From Chloroflexota bacterium (GTDB taxonomy: Bacteria > Chloroflexota > Limnocylindria > Limnocylindrales > CSP1-4): 64,000 nt of DNA. The stretch spans positions 121,254 through 185,253 of the forward strand of contig JADMIG010000002.1 of the NCBI GenBank assembly GCA_015478725.1, written 5' to 3'. The position numbers and the translations under genes were made by a program. Position 1 is the stretch's first letter. Each line of letters begins with the position of its first letter. The notes below the pieces were generated by a model. It made no database searches. It saw only the letters and a list, made by a program, of their open reading frames with translations, and was not told where the DNA came from. Positions 23,169-30,641 of the stretch are shown piece after piece.

Positions 23169-24632
23169 ATGGCCTGGGCCGACCTCGTCACCATCGCCCC
23201 GCTGGCCGGCGCGATCCTCGTCGCCGCCGCGATCGTCGTCGCCGATATGATCCGGCCCGGTGACCGGACGGCAGCGCTCATCGTCAGCTTCGCCGGCCTC
23301 GCCATCGTCGCCGCGCTCACACTGCTGACGGGGCGGACGCCGGCAGACGCCTTCGCGGGTGCCTACCGGGTCGACGCCCTCACCACCTTCCTCGACCTCC
23401 TGTTCGTCTCGATCGTCGCGTTGACGATCCTCTTCGCCCCGGACTACCTCGAGCCGCGTGGCCTGCCGGTCGCCGAGTTCGCCGCGGTCCTCGTCTTCGC
23501 GATGACGGGCGCGATGCTCATCTCCGCCTCGGCCGACCTCCTCGTCCTCTTCCTCGGCCTCGAGCTCATGGTCCTGCCGGGCTACCTCCTCGCCGGGTAC
23601 GCGAAACACGACGCCCTGTCCACCGAAGGGGCGATCAAGTACTTCCTCCTCGGCTCGTTCAGCTCGGCGATCTTCCTCTTCGGACTCGCCTTCATCTGGG
23701 GTCTCAGCGGGTCGACCCGGATCGCGGACGTGGCCGCCCATCTGTCGTCCATGGTGAGCGGCTCGGCGCCATTCTCACCGGGCCTCGCGATGGGCCTCGC
23801 CTTCCTCACGACCGGCGTTGCCTTCAAGATCGCCGCGGTCCCGTTCCATTACTGGACGCCGGACGCGTACCAGGGTTCGCCGACCCCCATCACGGGCTAC
23901 CTCTCGGTGGGCCCCAAGGTGGGAGCCTTCGCCCTCATCCTCCGGCTCTTCGTCGGCGCGCTCGATCCGGTGAAGGCGGACTGGCTCGTCGTCATCGTCG
24001 TCCTCGCCGCCCTCACGATGACGCTCGGCAACCTCGTGGCCCTCACCCAGGACAACGTGAAACGGATGCTCGCCTACAGCTCGATCGCCCACACCGGGTA
24101 CATGCTCGTCGGCCTCGCCGCGTACGCCGCCGGCCGGATCGAAGGGATCGAGGGGCTGCTCTACTACGCGGCCGCCTACACGTTCATGAACCTCGGCGCG
24201 TTCGCCGTCGTCGCCGCTCTCCAGCGACGGCCCGGCGTGACGAGCCAGCTCGACACGTTCGCCGGCCTCGGGCGGCGGGAGCCCATCCTCGGGATCCTCA
24301 TGACCCTGTTCATGCTGTCCCTCACCGGGATCCCTCCCACGGCGGGCTTCTTCGCCAAGTTCAGCGTGATCCTGCCCGCCATCCAGGCCGGTGGCTGGCT
24401 CACGGCGCTCGCGGTCCTCGCCGTCCTCAATGCCGCCGCGGCGGCGTTCTACTACCTCCGCGTCGTCGTGTACATGTTCATGCGCGAACCGGCCGGCGAG
24501 GCGGACCGGTCGCCCCACAGCTCGCTCGTCTGGACGGGCCTGTGGGCGACGACCGTGCTCACGATCGTGCTCGGACTCTTCCCCGGCCCGCTGCTCGCGA
24601 TCGTCGGCGACGCCGCACGCGCCTTGCCATAG
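23169..24632 (+). CDS. nuoN: NADH-quinone oxidoreductase subunit N
   Basis: A 487-residue antiporter-like pump and the last gene of the nuo cluster. It has 14 hydrophobic helices. Conserved stretches include ELMVLPGYLLAGYAKHDALS near residues 138-157, FKIAAVPFHYWTPDAYQGSP near 219-238 with the pumping lysine, KRMLAYSSIAHTGYMLVGLA near 298-317, and SLTGIPPTAGFFAKF near 382-396. Length is typical. It is transcribed towards the TlpA-like gene, whose stop lies about 50 bases away, so a bidirectional terminator may lie in 24633-24685, although I see no strong hairpin. Confidence 0.95.
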   Translation: MAWADLVTIAPLAGAILVAAAIVVADMIRPGDRTAALIVSFAGLAIVAALTLLTGRTPADAFAGAYRVDALTTFLDLLFVSIVALTILFAPDYLEPRGLPVAEFAAVLVFAMTGAMLISASADLLVLFLGLELMVLPGYLLAGYAKHDALSTEGAIKYFLLGSFSSAIFLFGLAFIWGLSGSTRIADVAAHLSSMVSGSAPFSPGLAMGLAFLTTGVAFKIAAVPFHYWTPDAYQGSPTPITGYLSVGPKVGAFALILRLFVGALDPVKADWLVVIVVLAALTMTLGNLVALTQDNVKRMLAYSSIAHTGYMLVGLAAYAAGRIEGIEGLLYYAAAYTFMNLGAFAVVAALQRRPGVTSQLDTFAGLGRREPILGILMTLFMLSLTGIPPTAGFFAKFSVILPAIQAGGWLTALAVLAVLNAAAAAFYYLRVVVYMFMREPAGEADRSPHSSLVWTGLWATTVLTIVLGLFPGPLLAIVGDAARALP

Positions 24633-24685
24633 CGGTCGCGGACGCGGTCTCCCGCGGTACCGTCCGACTCGGCTGAGCCAGGCCG

Positions 24686-25417
24686 TCAGGGCGTGACAGA
24701 CGTCGTCGGCAGGATCTGCTGAAGGTTCGCCGCCATACCGGCGGCGGTGAGACCACCGTACGCGGCGGCTCGGATGATGCCGTCCGCGCCGATCCAGTAA
24801 TGGAGCGGGAGAACGACCGCGCCCCACGCCCGCTGGGCGGTGCCGTCCGGGTCGAGCCCGATCGGGAACGTCGTCCCGAGCGACTTCGCGAAGGCGGCGA
24901 TCGTCGCCTCACTCTCGGCCACGTCGACGGCGACGACCGTGAGCCCGGTCGGCGCATAGCGCGTCGCGAACCCCTCCATGAGCGCGAACTCGGCTCGGGC
25001 GGCGGGGCAGTACGTCCCCATGAAGTCGAGCCAGACCGGCGTGCCGCGCAGCTTCGAGAGGTCGATCGTCCCGCCACCGAGCCTGGCGACCATGAGCGAT
25101 GGCGCAGGCTGGCCGAGATGGAACTGGCCGGCGAGCTGGTCGACGGATGGCGAGGCGCCGGCCGAGGCCGAGGCCGTCCCGACGGACGGCGAGGCGGGCG
25201 GGGCCGACCCGGCGGGCGTGGACGTCGATGGGATCGGGCTGGAGGCCGGGGAGGCGGAGGGCGCGCTCGGGGCGGCGTTCGGAGGGCCGCCGGGAGCCGG
25301 GACCGTCGGCTCCGGATGGACCACCGGTGGCGCCACCGCGATGACGACCGCGAGCGCGCCTGTCATCGTCACCGCACCGGCGAGCACCGCGAGGAGGATG
25401 ACGAGGCGGCGATGCAC
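24686..25417 (-). CDS. Membrane-anchored TlpA/ResA-like protein with a single active-site cysteine
   Basis: A 243-residue exported protein. Residues about 5-30 form a signal anchor (LVILLAVLAGAVTMTGALAV). A Pro/Ala/Ser linker of about 60 residues follows, then a thioredoxin-like AhpC/TSA-Redoxin domain: LGQPAPSLMVARLGGGTIDL, WLDFMGTYCPAARAEFALME (residues about 129-148) and VVAVDVAESEATIAAFAKSL. The usual WCxPC is TYCPAA, so only the first cysteine remains. It may be a one-cysteine peroxidase or a thiol-binding protein rather than a disulfide reductase. The GTG start at 25417 follows a TACGCT hexamer by 6 bases, suggesting a leaderless transcript. It diverges from the sortase-like gene. Confidence 0.82.
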   Translation of the reverse strand: MHRRLVILLAVLAGAVTMTGALAVVIAVAPPVVHPEPTVPAPGGPPNAAPSAPSASPASSPIPSTSTPAGSAPPASPSVGTASASAGASPSVDQLAGQFHLGQPAPSLMVARLGGGTIDLSKLRGTPVWLDFMGTYCPAARAEFALMEGFATRYAPTGLTVVAVDVAESEATIAAFAKSLGTTFPIGLDPDGTAQRAWGAVVLPLHYWIGADGIIRAAAYGGLTAAGMAANLQQILPTTSVTP

Positions 25418-25423
25418 CTTCGG

Positions 25424-25429
25424 AGCGTA
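25424..25429 (-). promoter_or_regulatory. Candidate -10 of the TlpA-like gene
   Basis: On the minus strand TACGCT stands 6 bases before the GTG start at 25417, with no Shine-Dalgarno between. It fits the leaderless pattern seen elsewhere. TGG precedes it, giving a partial extended -10. Confidence 0.35.
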
Positions 25430-25469
25430 CCAGTACGACCGTTCGAGGGCAGTCCCGAAGGACCGCTGC

Positions 25470-25475
25470 TAGCAT
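25470..25475 (+). promoter_or_regulatory. Candidate extended -10 of the sortase-like gene
   Basis: TGC-TAGCAT forms an extended -10 that ends 9 bases before the ATG at 25485. Nothing resembling a Shine-Dalgarno sequence fits in the gap, so the transcript is probably leaderless or nearly so. Confidence 0.4.
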
Positions 25476-25484
25476 GGCCGACCC

Positions 25485-26204
25485 ATGGACCTCCTGCGCG
25501 GCCATCTCCGGTCCCGGATCCTCCCGGCCGTCCTCACTGCGACCGGGATCGCCCTCGTGACAGCCGGCCTGCTCACCTACTCGACACCCGTCGATGCCGG
25601 GCCGGTCGTCCTGACGAGCGGCGCGGCGAGCGCGCCGTCGTCGAGCGCGCCCACGTCGGTCCCGCCGAGCTTCAGCCTGCTCACCCTGCCTCCATTCCCC
25701 ACGCCGAGCGACGGGCCGTCGTCCTCGCCCACGACGAGGGTCACCACGCGGGTCGTCGTGCCCGCCCTCGGCATCGACCTTCCGGTGGTCAAGCCACCGG
25801 CCGGGTTCCCCTTCTGCAACGTCGCGATGTACCTCGACCTCTTCTCGCAGCCGGGCGAGCCGGGCCCGACGTACCTCTTCGCCCATGCCCGGACTGGCAT
25901 GTTCCTGCCGCTCCTCACCCGCTCCCAGGTGAGCGACGGCGCATCGATGATCGGGATGCTCGTCGAGCTGTACACGAGCGATGACCAGCTGTTCCTCTAC
26001 CGGGTGGTCGAGGTACGGCGGCACTATCCGGCCGACCGCAGTCTCTCGACGCTCCAGACGAAGGACGATCAGGTGTGGCTCCAGACGTCGGAGGGACCGT
26101 ACGCGGGCTCGCCGAAGCTGCAGGTCGTCGCCGACCTCCTCTCGAGCGGGCCGGCGGATGCCGCCCAGGCCCACCCCACCCCGCACCCGATCGTCTGCGC
26201 CTGA
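25485..26204 (+). CDS. Sortase-like protein lacking the catalytic cysteine
   Basis: A 239-residue protein with an N-terminal membrane segment (ILPAVLTATGIALVTAGLLT, residues about 12-31), a Ser/Pro/Thr linker, then a sortase-like barrel from about residue 85: RVVVPALGIDLPVVKPP, YLFAHARTGMFLPLL (histidine at the usual TGH position), and near the end VWLQTSEGPYAGSPKLQVVA. In sortases that last segment is TLxTC followed by a conserved arginine; here Cys is Ser and Arg is replaced by Lys. The histidine is kept. Classical transpeptidation is therefore unlikely. It may have a different hydrolytic or structural role. No LPxTG-type substrate is seen nearby. It ends one base before the stop of the convergent MFS gene. 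Confidence 0.75.
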   Translation: MDLLRGHLRSRILPAVLTATGIALVTAGLLTYSTPVDAGPVVLTSGAASAPSSSAPTSVPPSFSLLTLPPFPTPSDGPSSSPTTRVTTRVVVPALGIDLPVVKPPAGFPFCNVAMYLDLFSQPGEPGPTYLFAHARTGMFLPLLTRSQVSDGASMIGMLVELYTSDDQLFLYRVVEVRRHYPADRSLSTLQTKDDQVWLQTSEGPYAGSPKLQVVADLLSSGPADAAQAHPTPHPIVCA

Positions 26205-27812
26205 TCACACCTGGAGGCGAGGCTCGGGCGCGACCTCGTTTCGCGACCGGCCAGGGCCGCCGCCGAGGACGAGTGCCGCCGGGATCGCCACCGCAGTCAC
26301 CCCGGCGGCGACGGCGAAGAGACCGACCATGACCGATGTCGCCTCCATGGCGGCCCAGGACTCGAGGGCGCCGACGACGAGGCCGTCCTTGAGCGGCCGA
26401 TCGCGAAGATCCGCCGGGATGAACGCCTTGTAGCCGCCCGGGGTCCGATAGACCTCGTCGTACAGATGGGTGATGACGGTCGAGCCGTAGGCGGCGAGGA
26501 CGGCGAGGCCGATCGCCATGCCCACCATCCGGGCGACGGTCACGGTCGAGGAGGCCGCGCCGTACGAGCTCGCGGGCACCGCCCCCAGGGCAGCGGTCGA
26601 GCGCGGCGTCACCGTCAGCCCGAATCCGAGCCCGAAGATCGCCAGCACGCCGGCGACCGTCCCGAGGTCGACGCTCGGCGCCCAGCGGCTCATGACCACG
26701 AGCGCGCCGATGGCGAGACCGAGGCCCACGGCGGAGACTGCCCGGAGGCTGAGCGTGCGGATGAGCCAGCCGGCCCCGAGCGCGCCGATCGCGGTCGCGA
26801 GGGCGAGCGCGCCGAGCACGAGACGCTGGTCGTCAGGTCCGCCGTACAGGACCCGGTCCACGAAGAGCGCGCCGCCGACGATCGCGGTGGCGAAGGCATA
26901 GCCGGTGAGGAGCGAGACGATCGTCGCGGCGCTGAAGACCCTGTCCCGGAAGAGCCGCGGGTCGATGAACGGATCGTCGCGCCGAAGGGCGCCACGGACG
27001 TAGCCGGCGATCGCGGCCACGGCGACGACCGTGAGGAACCCGGCGAGGACGGTCGGATCGAACCCGCCGGCGGTCGGTCCGGCGCTGCCGATCAGGCTCA
27101 CCGACCCGAGCGCCGCGGCGAGCCCGAGCGAGAAGAGGACCGCTCCGCGGAGGTCGATCCGGCTCGCCCGGCGGGGCGTGTCCCAGCCGTCGCTCGCCGC
27201 CCAGGCGAGGGCAAGGGCGACGATGCCGATCGGGACGTCGACGTAGAAGACCCACCGCCAGGCCGGGTCGAGGGCATGGAGTATCGGACCGCTCGTGATC
27301 CCGATGCCGGCAAGTGCCGAGGCCGGGTGGAGCGCTCCGAGGATCGTCGCTCCGACGAATGGTCCGGCCGCCATCCCGAGGAACGTGAGGCCGCCGATGA
27401 TGCCGAGTGCCCGAGCTCGCCGGTGACCCTCGAAGAGGTGCGCGGCCGCGGCGGTCCCGACCGGGATGAGGATCCCTCCCCCCACCGCCTGGACGAGCCG
27501 GGCGGCGATGAGCGCGTCGATCGTCGGCGCGGCGCCGGCGAGCGCAGAGCCGACGGTGAACGCGACGAGCCCGCCGAGGAACAGGCGTCGGACGCCCCAC
27601 AGATCGGCGAGGCGACCGGCGAGCGGCATGGTCACGATCGAGACGAGGAGATACCCAGTGACGATCCACGCCGCGTGCCGCAGATCCGTGATATCCGACA
27701 GGTCGCGGAGGATGGACGGAAGGGCGACCGCCGTGATCATGAGCTCGAGGCCGGAAAGGAAGACGCCGACGCCGAGGACCGCCAGGATGATCGATGCGTC
27801 GCGGCGTCCCAT
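26205..27812 (-). CDS. MFS multidrug-type exporter (DHA2-like, 14 helices)
   Basis: A 535-residue major facilitator with about 14 hydrophobic helices. Motif A is visible as GRLADLWGVRRLFLGGL near residues 66-82, and motif C-like glycines as GGLTFLGMAAGPFVGATILG near 140-159, followed by WRWVFYVDVPIGIVALALAW, typical of DHA2 drug:H+ antiporters such as EmrB. It probably exports lipophilic compounds across the plasma membrane; the substrate is unknown. The start ATG 27812 is in frame with the first helix. A truncated SnoaL-like gene lies 15 bases upstream on the same strand and may have shared its transcript. Confidence 0.9.
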   Translation of the reverse strand: MGRRDASIILAVLGVGVFLSGLELMITAVALPSILRDLSDITDLRHAAWIVTGYLLVSIVTMPLAGRLADLWGVRRLFLGGLVAFTVGSALAGAAPTIDALIAARLVQAVGGGILIPVGTAAAAHLFEGHRRARALGIIGGLTFLGMAAGPFVGATILGALHPASALAGIGITSGPILHALDPAWRWVFYVDVPIGIVALALAWAASDGWDTPRRASRIDLRGAVLFSLGLAAALGSVSLIGSAGPTAGGFDPTVLAGFLTVVAVAAIAGYVRGALRRDDPFIDPRLFRDRVFSAATIVSLLTGYAFATAIVGGALFVDRVLYGGPDDQRLVLGALALATAIGALGAGWLIRTLSLRAVSAVGLGLAIGALVVMSRWAPSVDLGTVAGVLAIFGLGFGLTVTPRSTAALGAVPASSYGAASSTVTVARMVGMAIGLAVLAAYGSTVITHLYDEVYRTPGGYKAFIPADLRDRPLKDGLVVGALESWAAMEATSVMVGLFAVAAGVTAVAIPAALVLGGGPGRSRNEVAPEPRLQV

Positions 27813-27826
27813 CGTCGGCCGAGTGA

Positions 27827-28036
27827 TCAGCCGCCCGGCGCCGGGAAGAGCGGTCGCGCACCCTCCGCGGCCTCCCGAAGGTGGGTCGGCCCATGGATCG
27901 CTGCCGGCTCGGCACGGCCGAACGGCGCGGAGGCCGGCTCGACGTGCGCCTCGGCAACGATGGCTTCGCAGATGCCGGCATCGTGCATGTCAGAGACGTC
28001 GATCCAGCGGCGCACCAGTTCACGGCTCGCGTCCAA
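27827..28036 (-). pseudogene. Truncated SnoaL/NTF2-like gene
   Basis: A 69-codon frame beginning ELVRRWIDVSDMHDAGICEA (residues about 6-25), then VEPASAPFGRAEPAAIHGPT, HLREAAEGARPLFPAPGG and a stop. This matches the N-terminal half of SnoaL-type NTF2-fold proteins (helix, VRRWID, GP..LR, FP), which are normally 130-140 residues long. The C-terminal half is absent. The start is a TTG at 28036 with AGGAG about 10 bases upstream. It is probably a remnant, though a short expressed protein cannot be excluded. The 28037-28311 stretch up to the insertion sequence has no recognisable gene. Confidence 0.45.
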
Positions 28037-28311
28037 CGGTCCTCATCTCCTCGCGGTGCCTCAGTGTACGGGGGACGCGACGACCGGTTCCCGTCGGGTC
28101 AGGCCGATTCTCATCGGCCCATTCCCGGAACGTTGGATACGCGATCCGGGGTTCGGAGGGACCGATCCATCTCATCCCTGCATCCAGGGACCGCGTGAGA
28201 CGTGGTCGGTGGAAGACGCGACTCCAACGTTCCCCCTGTGAACGCATGAGAGCAGCAGGCCGTCCGGACATCCGGGGACATCTCCCGGGCGACGGCCTCC
28301 GTGTTGTCGCC

Positions 28312-28335
28312 GGGTGTGCGACAGATTTGTAGGTG
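28312..28335 (+). repeat. Left terminal inverted repeat of the insertion sequence
   Basis: GGGTGTGCGAC, then ACAGATTT-like variable bases, then GTAGGTG. It pairs with 30179-30202 read on the other strand; 18 or more of 24 positions agree. It lies just outside the transposase stop codon. Confidence 0.75.
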
Positions 28336-28342
28336 CTGACGG

Positions 28343-29581
28343 TCAGGCCGCGGTCGTCTGGTTGTGGATGCGCCCCCAGACTTCCTCCCAGCGGCCGCTC
28401 GCCTCCTGGCAGCGCAGGCTGACGATGCCGGCCGCGCCGCGCACGCTCCAGCGCATGCCGGAGAGCTTCAGCCGCTGGCCGATGACGGCCTTGCAGCCGG
28501 CCTCGACCGCGCCGGACCCGGCGAAGTGGCCGAGTGCCCGGAAGTGCGCGTAGCGCATCCGCTCGGCGTTGGTCTCGAAGTAGCCGAGTGCCTTCTCGAC
28601 CTCGCGGGTCTGCGCGTCGGGGAGGGAGAGGTTCCTGGTGGTGGCGAGCAGCGCCGGAACGTCACCGCGGTCGAGGTCGGCCAGCCGCTCGGCGAGCCAG
28701 CCCGGAGCGTCGTCGCCGAGGGTGGGCGCGACCAGCGCGCCCAGCGCGTGGACGTGCTCGCGGGCGTGGTAGAGGTCGACGATCTGGGTCGCGCCCGGGA
28801 AGTGCAGGTCGGCGAGACGCCAGATCCAGGGCGCCCCGTCGCCGAGCACGACGAGTTGCTTCGCCGTCTCCGAGCCGCGCCGGCGCGCCTCGGCGTAGAC
28901 GAGGGCACCGAAGTGCTCGACGGGCTCCAGGGTGGCGAGGTAGCTCGAGGAGCCCGGGTCGCGGATCGGCTGGCCGGCCTCGTCCAGGCCGGCCTGGGTG
29001 AACAGCACCCCGAGTTTCGCCTCGCGGGTGCGGGCCCGCCCGTCGGGGTACTTGCCGGCCCGCCCCGCGGTGTCGGCGGGCACGGTGGGGACGCCGGTGC
29101 CGTCGATCGCCAGGTAGAGCTTGGCCACCGGGGGGGCCGGAGCGAACGGGACCAGCCGACCGGCGAGCACCGCGGCCGCCTCCCGGTCAGCAATCGTGAC
29201 GAGGACCTGTCCGTCGGCCTCCGCGCTGCGCTCCACCCGTTTCGTGGTCAGCTCGACCCCAGCCAACTCGGCCAACAGCTCGCTGGCCTGGGCGAACGGC
29301 GCCGCCGCACCCACCCGGGCCACCATCCTGGCCAGCCCCGGGGACAGCGAGGCCCCGGTGACGCCGAGCTCGGTGTCCCTCGGCACCACCCCGTGGCCGC
29401 ACGCGGTGCAGTGGTAGTAGGCGCGCCGCAGCTCGACCGGCCCGAGCACCGTGTCGAGGGCCTTGGTCCGATAGGCGACGAACGTGGCCTGATGGCCCGA
29501 CCCGCAGTCGATGCGCGTCCCGCGGTGGCCGGTATCGAGGGCCAGCAGCTGCTCGAGCAGCGAGCCGCCGAGCCTGGTCAT
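28343..29581 (-). CDS. ISKra4-family transposase
   Basis: A 412-residue transposase. Family features: a zinc-finger-like RAYYHCTACGHGVVPRDTEL near residues 53-72, catalytic-core segments KLYLAIDGTGVPTVPADTAG near 152-171 (first Asp), VVLGDGAPWIWRLADLHFPG near 253-272 (second Asp) and QIVDLYHAREHVHAL, and the C-terminal GSGAVEAGCKAVIGQRLKLS (Glu) near 367-386. The ATG at 29581 follows a stretch AALELAIRTA that is also conserved in relatives. Reading further back meets a TAG at about 29669, where an indel seems to have broken the normal N-terminus. It may be translated from the internal start or be inactive. Confidence 0.85.
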   Translation of the reverse strand: MTRLGGSLLEQLLALDTGHRGTRIDCGSGHQATFVAYRTKALDTVLGPVELRRAYYHCTACGHGVVPRDTELGVTGASLSPGLARMVARVGAAAPFAQASELLAELAGVELTTKRVERSAEADGQVLVTIADREAAAVLAGRLVPFAPAPPVAKLYLAIDGTGVPTVPADTAGRAGKYPDGRARTREAKLGVLFTQAGLDEAGQPIRDPGSSSYLATLEPVEHFGALVYAEARRRGSETAKQLVVLGDGAPWIWRLADLHFPGATQIVDLYHAREHVHALGALVAPTLGDDAPGWLAERLADLDRGDVPALLATTRNLSLPDAQTREVEKALGYFETNAERMRYAHFRALGHFAGSGAVEAGCKAVIGQRLKLSGMRWSVRGAAGIVSLRCQEASGRWEEVWGRIHNQTTAA

Positions 29582-29668
29582 CGCGGTCCGGATCGCCAGC
29601 TCCAGCGCGGCCAGGCCCTCGGCGTCGCCGGCGGCGAGCGAGCTTGCGGCCAGGGCGGCCAGCCGGTG

Positions 29669-30103
29669 CTACCTCGGCGGCGAAGTCCGCCCCGAGGCCC
29701 GCGTAGAGCCCCCTTTTTCGGGCCCCATCGCGCCGTTCCTCGCCGGCTCGCCCGCGGCCAGCGGGGAGATCGGCCGGGCATCGCAGATCGCCTCGTTGAC
29801 CGCCACGATCTGGTGGCTGAGCGCGACGAACTCCTGGTAGTGAGCCAGCTCCCGGCGCACCTTGTCCACCTCCGGGCCCGCCGAGAGCTGACGCCCCTTC
29901 GTCGGGCCACCGGCCACCGAACGGGTCCACAGGTGCCGTGGCCCGTGGCCGGGATGCGCAGGCGCCGCGCAGGCGCAGTTCGGCTTGCCGCAGCGGCGGT
30001 AGTTCTCGGTGAGCGAACCGCGCCGGAAGTCGCCGACGTCGGCGAGCTCGGCGTGGAGCCGGGCCCGCTGCTGCTCGAGGTCTGGGAGCGAGCGCTGTGC
30101 CAC
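29669..30103 (-). CDS. DUF6788-type accessory protein of the insertion sequence
   Basis: A 144-residue protein starting at GTG 30103, with AGGAG eight bases upstream. It has the recognisable SLTENYRRCGKPNCACAAPA region (residues about 29-48), then HPGHGPRHLWTRSVAG and a helix-rich end QEFVALSHQIVAVNEAI. Similar small proteins precede ISKra4 transposases; their role in transposition is not established. The last 19 residues (MGPEKGGSTRASGRTSPPR) look out of frame: the -1 frame after the AAAAAGGGGG run reads GLYAGLGADFAAEV, which resembles the expected transposase N-terminus. Confidence 0.7.
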   Translation of the reverse strand: MAQRSLPDLEQQRARLHAELADVGDFRRGSLTENYRRCGKPNCACAAPAHPGHGPRHLWTRSVAGGPTKGRQLSAGPEVDKVRRELAHYQEFVALSHQIVAVNEAICDARPISPLAAGEPARNGAMGPEKGGSTRASGRTSPPR

Positions 30104-30178
30104 GGTGCGGTCTCCTGTCCGGGGTCTGGTTGCGGCATCAACAACCAGACTACCACAGACTACGCTCGCCTCTCGAGA

Positions 30179-30202
30179 CACCTACGTTTTCGTCGCACAC
30201 CC
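30179..30202 (-). repeat. Right terminal inverted repeat of the insertion sequence
   Basis: Read on the minus strand it begins GGGTGTGCGACG and ends GTAGGTG, matching 28312-28335. The accessory gene starts 76 bases inside it. Confidence 0.75.
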
Positions 30203-30218
30203 CCCGGGAGGCGTGTCC

Positions 30219-30277
30219 TTGACTCACCCGCGCCGCATCGCTAGCATCAACGACGCTTTATATCAATGGCCGTTGAT
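30219..30277 (+). promoter_or_regulatory. Promoter and ArsR-type operator
   Basis: TTGACT (30219-30224) and TAGCAT (30242-30247) are 17 bases apart and make a good promoter. ATCAA (30262-30266) and TTGAT (30273-30277) form a dyad with a 6-base centre overlapping the arsR start codon. A further ATCAA half-site (30246-30250) lies over the -10; CATCAACG there is an exact inverted match to CGTTGATG at 30271-30278. ATCAA-N6-TTGAT is a common form of ArsR/SmtB operator, so autoregulation is likely. Confidence 0.6.
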
Positions 30278-30641
30278 GTTCGAGGCCTCCGCCCTGTCCC
30301 CCTCACCCGCCCGGATCCGCTCCACGCTCGCGACGATCGTCGATCAACCCGACGACCTCCGCGAGTTGCGCCGATTCCACAAGGCGCTCGCGGACGTGAA
30401 TCGATTGCGTATCGTGCGCCGGCTGGCCGGCGGGCCGGCCACCGTCATGGAGCTCGTCGACCACGTCGGTCTCTCGCAGCCGCTCGTGAGCTGGCACATC
30501 GGCCGGCTGCGCGCCGCGGGGCTCGTCGTGACACGACGCGCCGGCCGCGGGACCGTCTGCTCGCTCCGCGACGAGTCGTTTGCCGAGAACGTCGATCGCG
30601 AGCGGCTGATCCTCGGGCTCCCGTCGGGCGGGGTCCCATGA
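30276..30641 (+). CDS. ArsR-family winged-helix regulator
   Basis: A 121-residue regulator. The winged helix spans about residues 25-100: FHKALADVNRLRIVRRLAGG, PATVMELVDHVGLSQPLVSW as the helix-turn-helix, HIGRLRAAGLVVTRRAGRGT and the wing. No CxC metal motif typical of metal-sensing ArsR proteins is visible in the DNA-binding helix, so the inducer is unclear. It is first in the operon leading into phosphatidylinositol synthesis, and its stop overlaps the next ATG by 4 bases. The palindrome over its start codon suggests negative autoregulation. A link between this sensor and inositol lipid synthesis would be unusual. Confidence 0.85.
   Translation: MFEASALSPSPARIRSTLATIVDQPDDLRELRRFHKALADVNRLRIVRRLAGGPATVMELVDHVGLSQPLVSWHIGRLRAAGLVVTRRAGRGTVCSLRDESFAENVDRERLILGLPSGGVP

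Larger units (their letters stand above)
28312..30202. mobile_element. ISKra4-family insertion sequence
   Basis: A roughly 1.9-kb element bounded by imperfect inverted repeats that share GGGTGTGCGAC and GTAGGTG. It carries two minus-strand genes, a DUF6788-type accessory protein and an ISKra4-type transposase, in the order usual for this family. I see no clear target duplication. The transposase 5' end looks frame-disrupted (see the gene entry), so the copy may be inactive. It separates the MFS/SnoaL region from the ArsR-inositol lipid operon and ends only about 17 bases before that operon's -35 element. Confidence 0.85.

Noticed and set aside
28364-30244. An open frame of about 626 codons across the insertion sequence, plus strand.
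   Set aside because: It is antisense to the transposase and accessory gene, which both match their families; composition is low-complexity.
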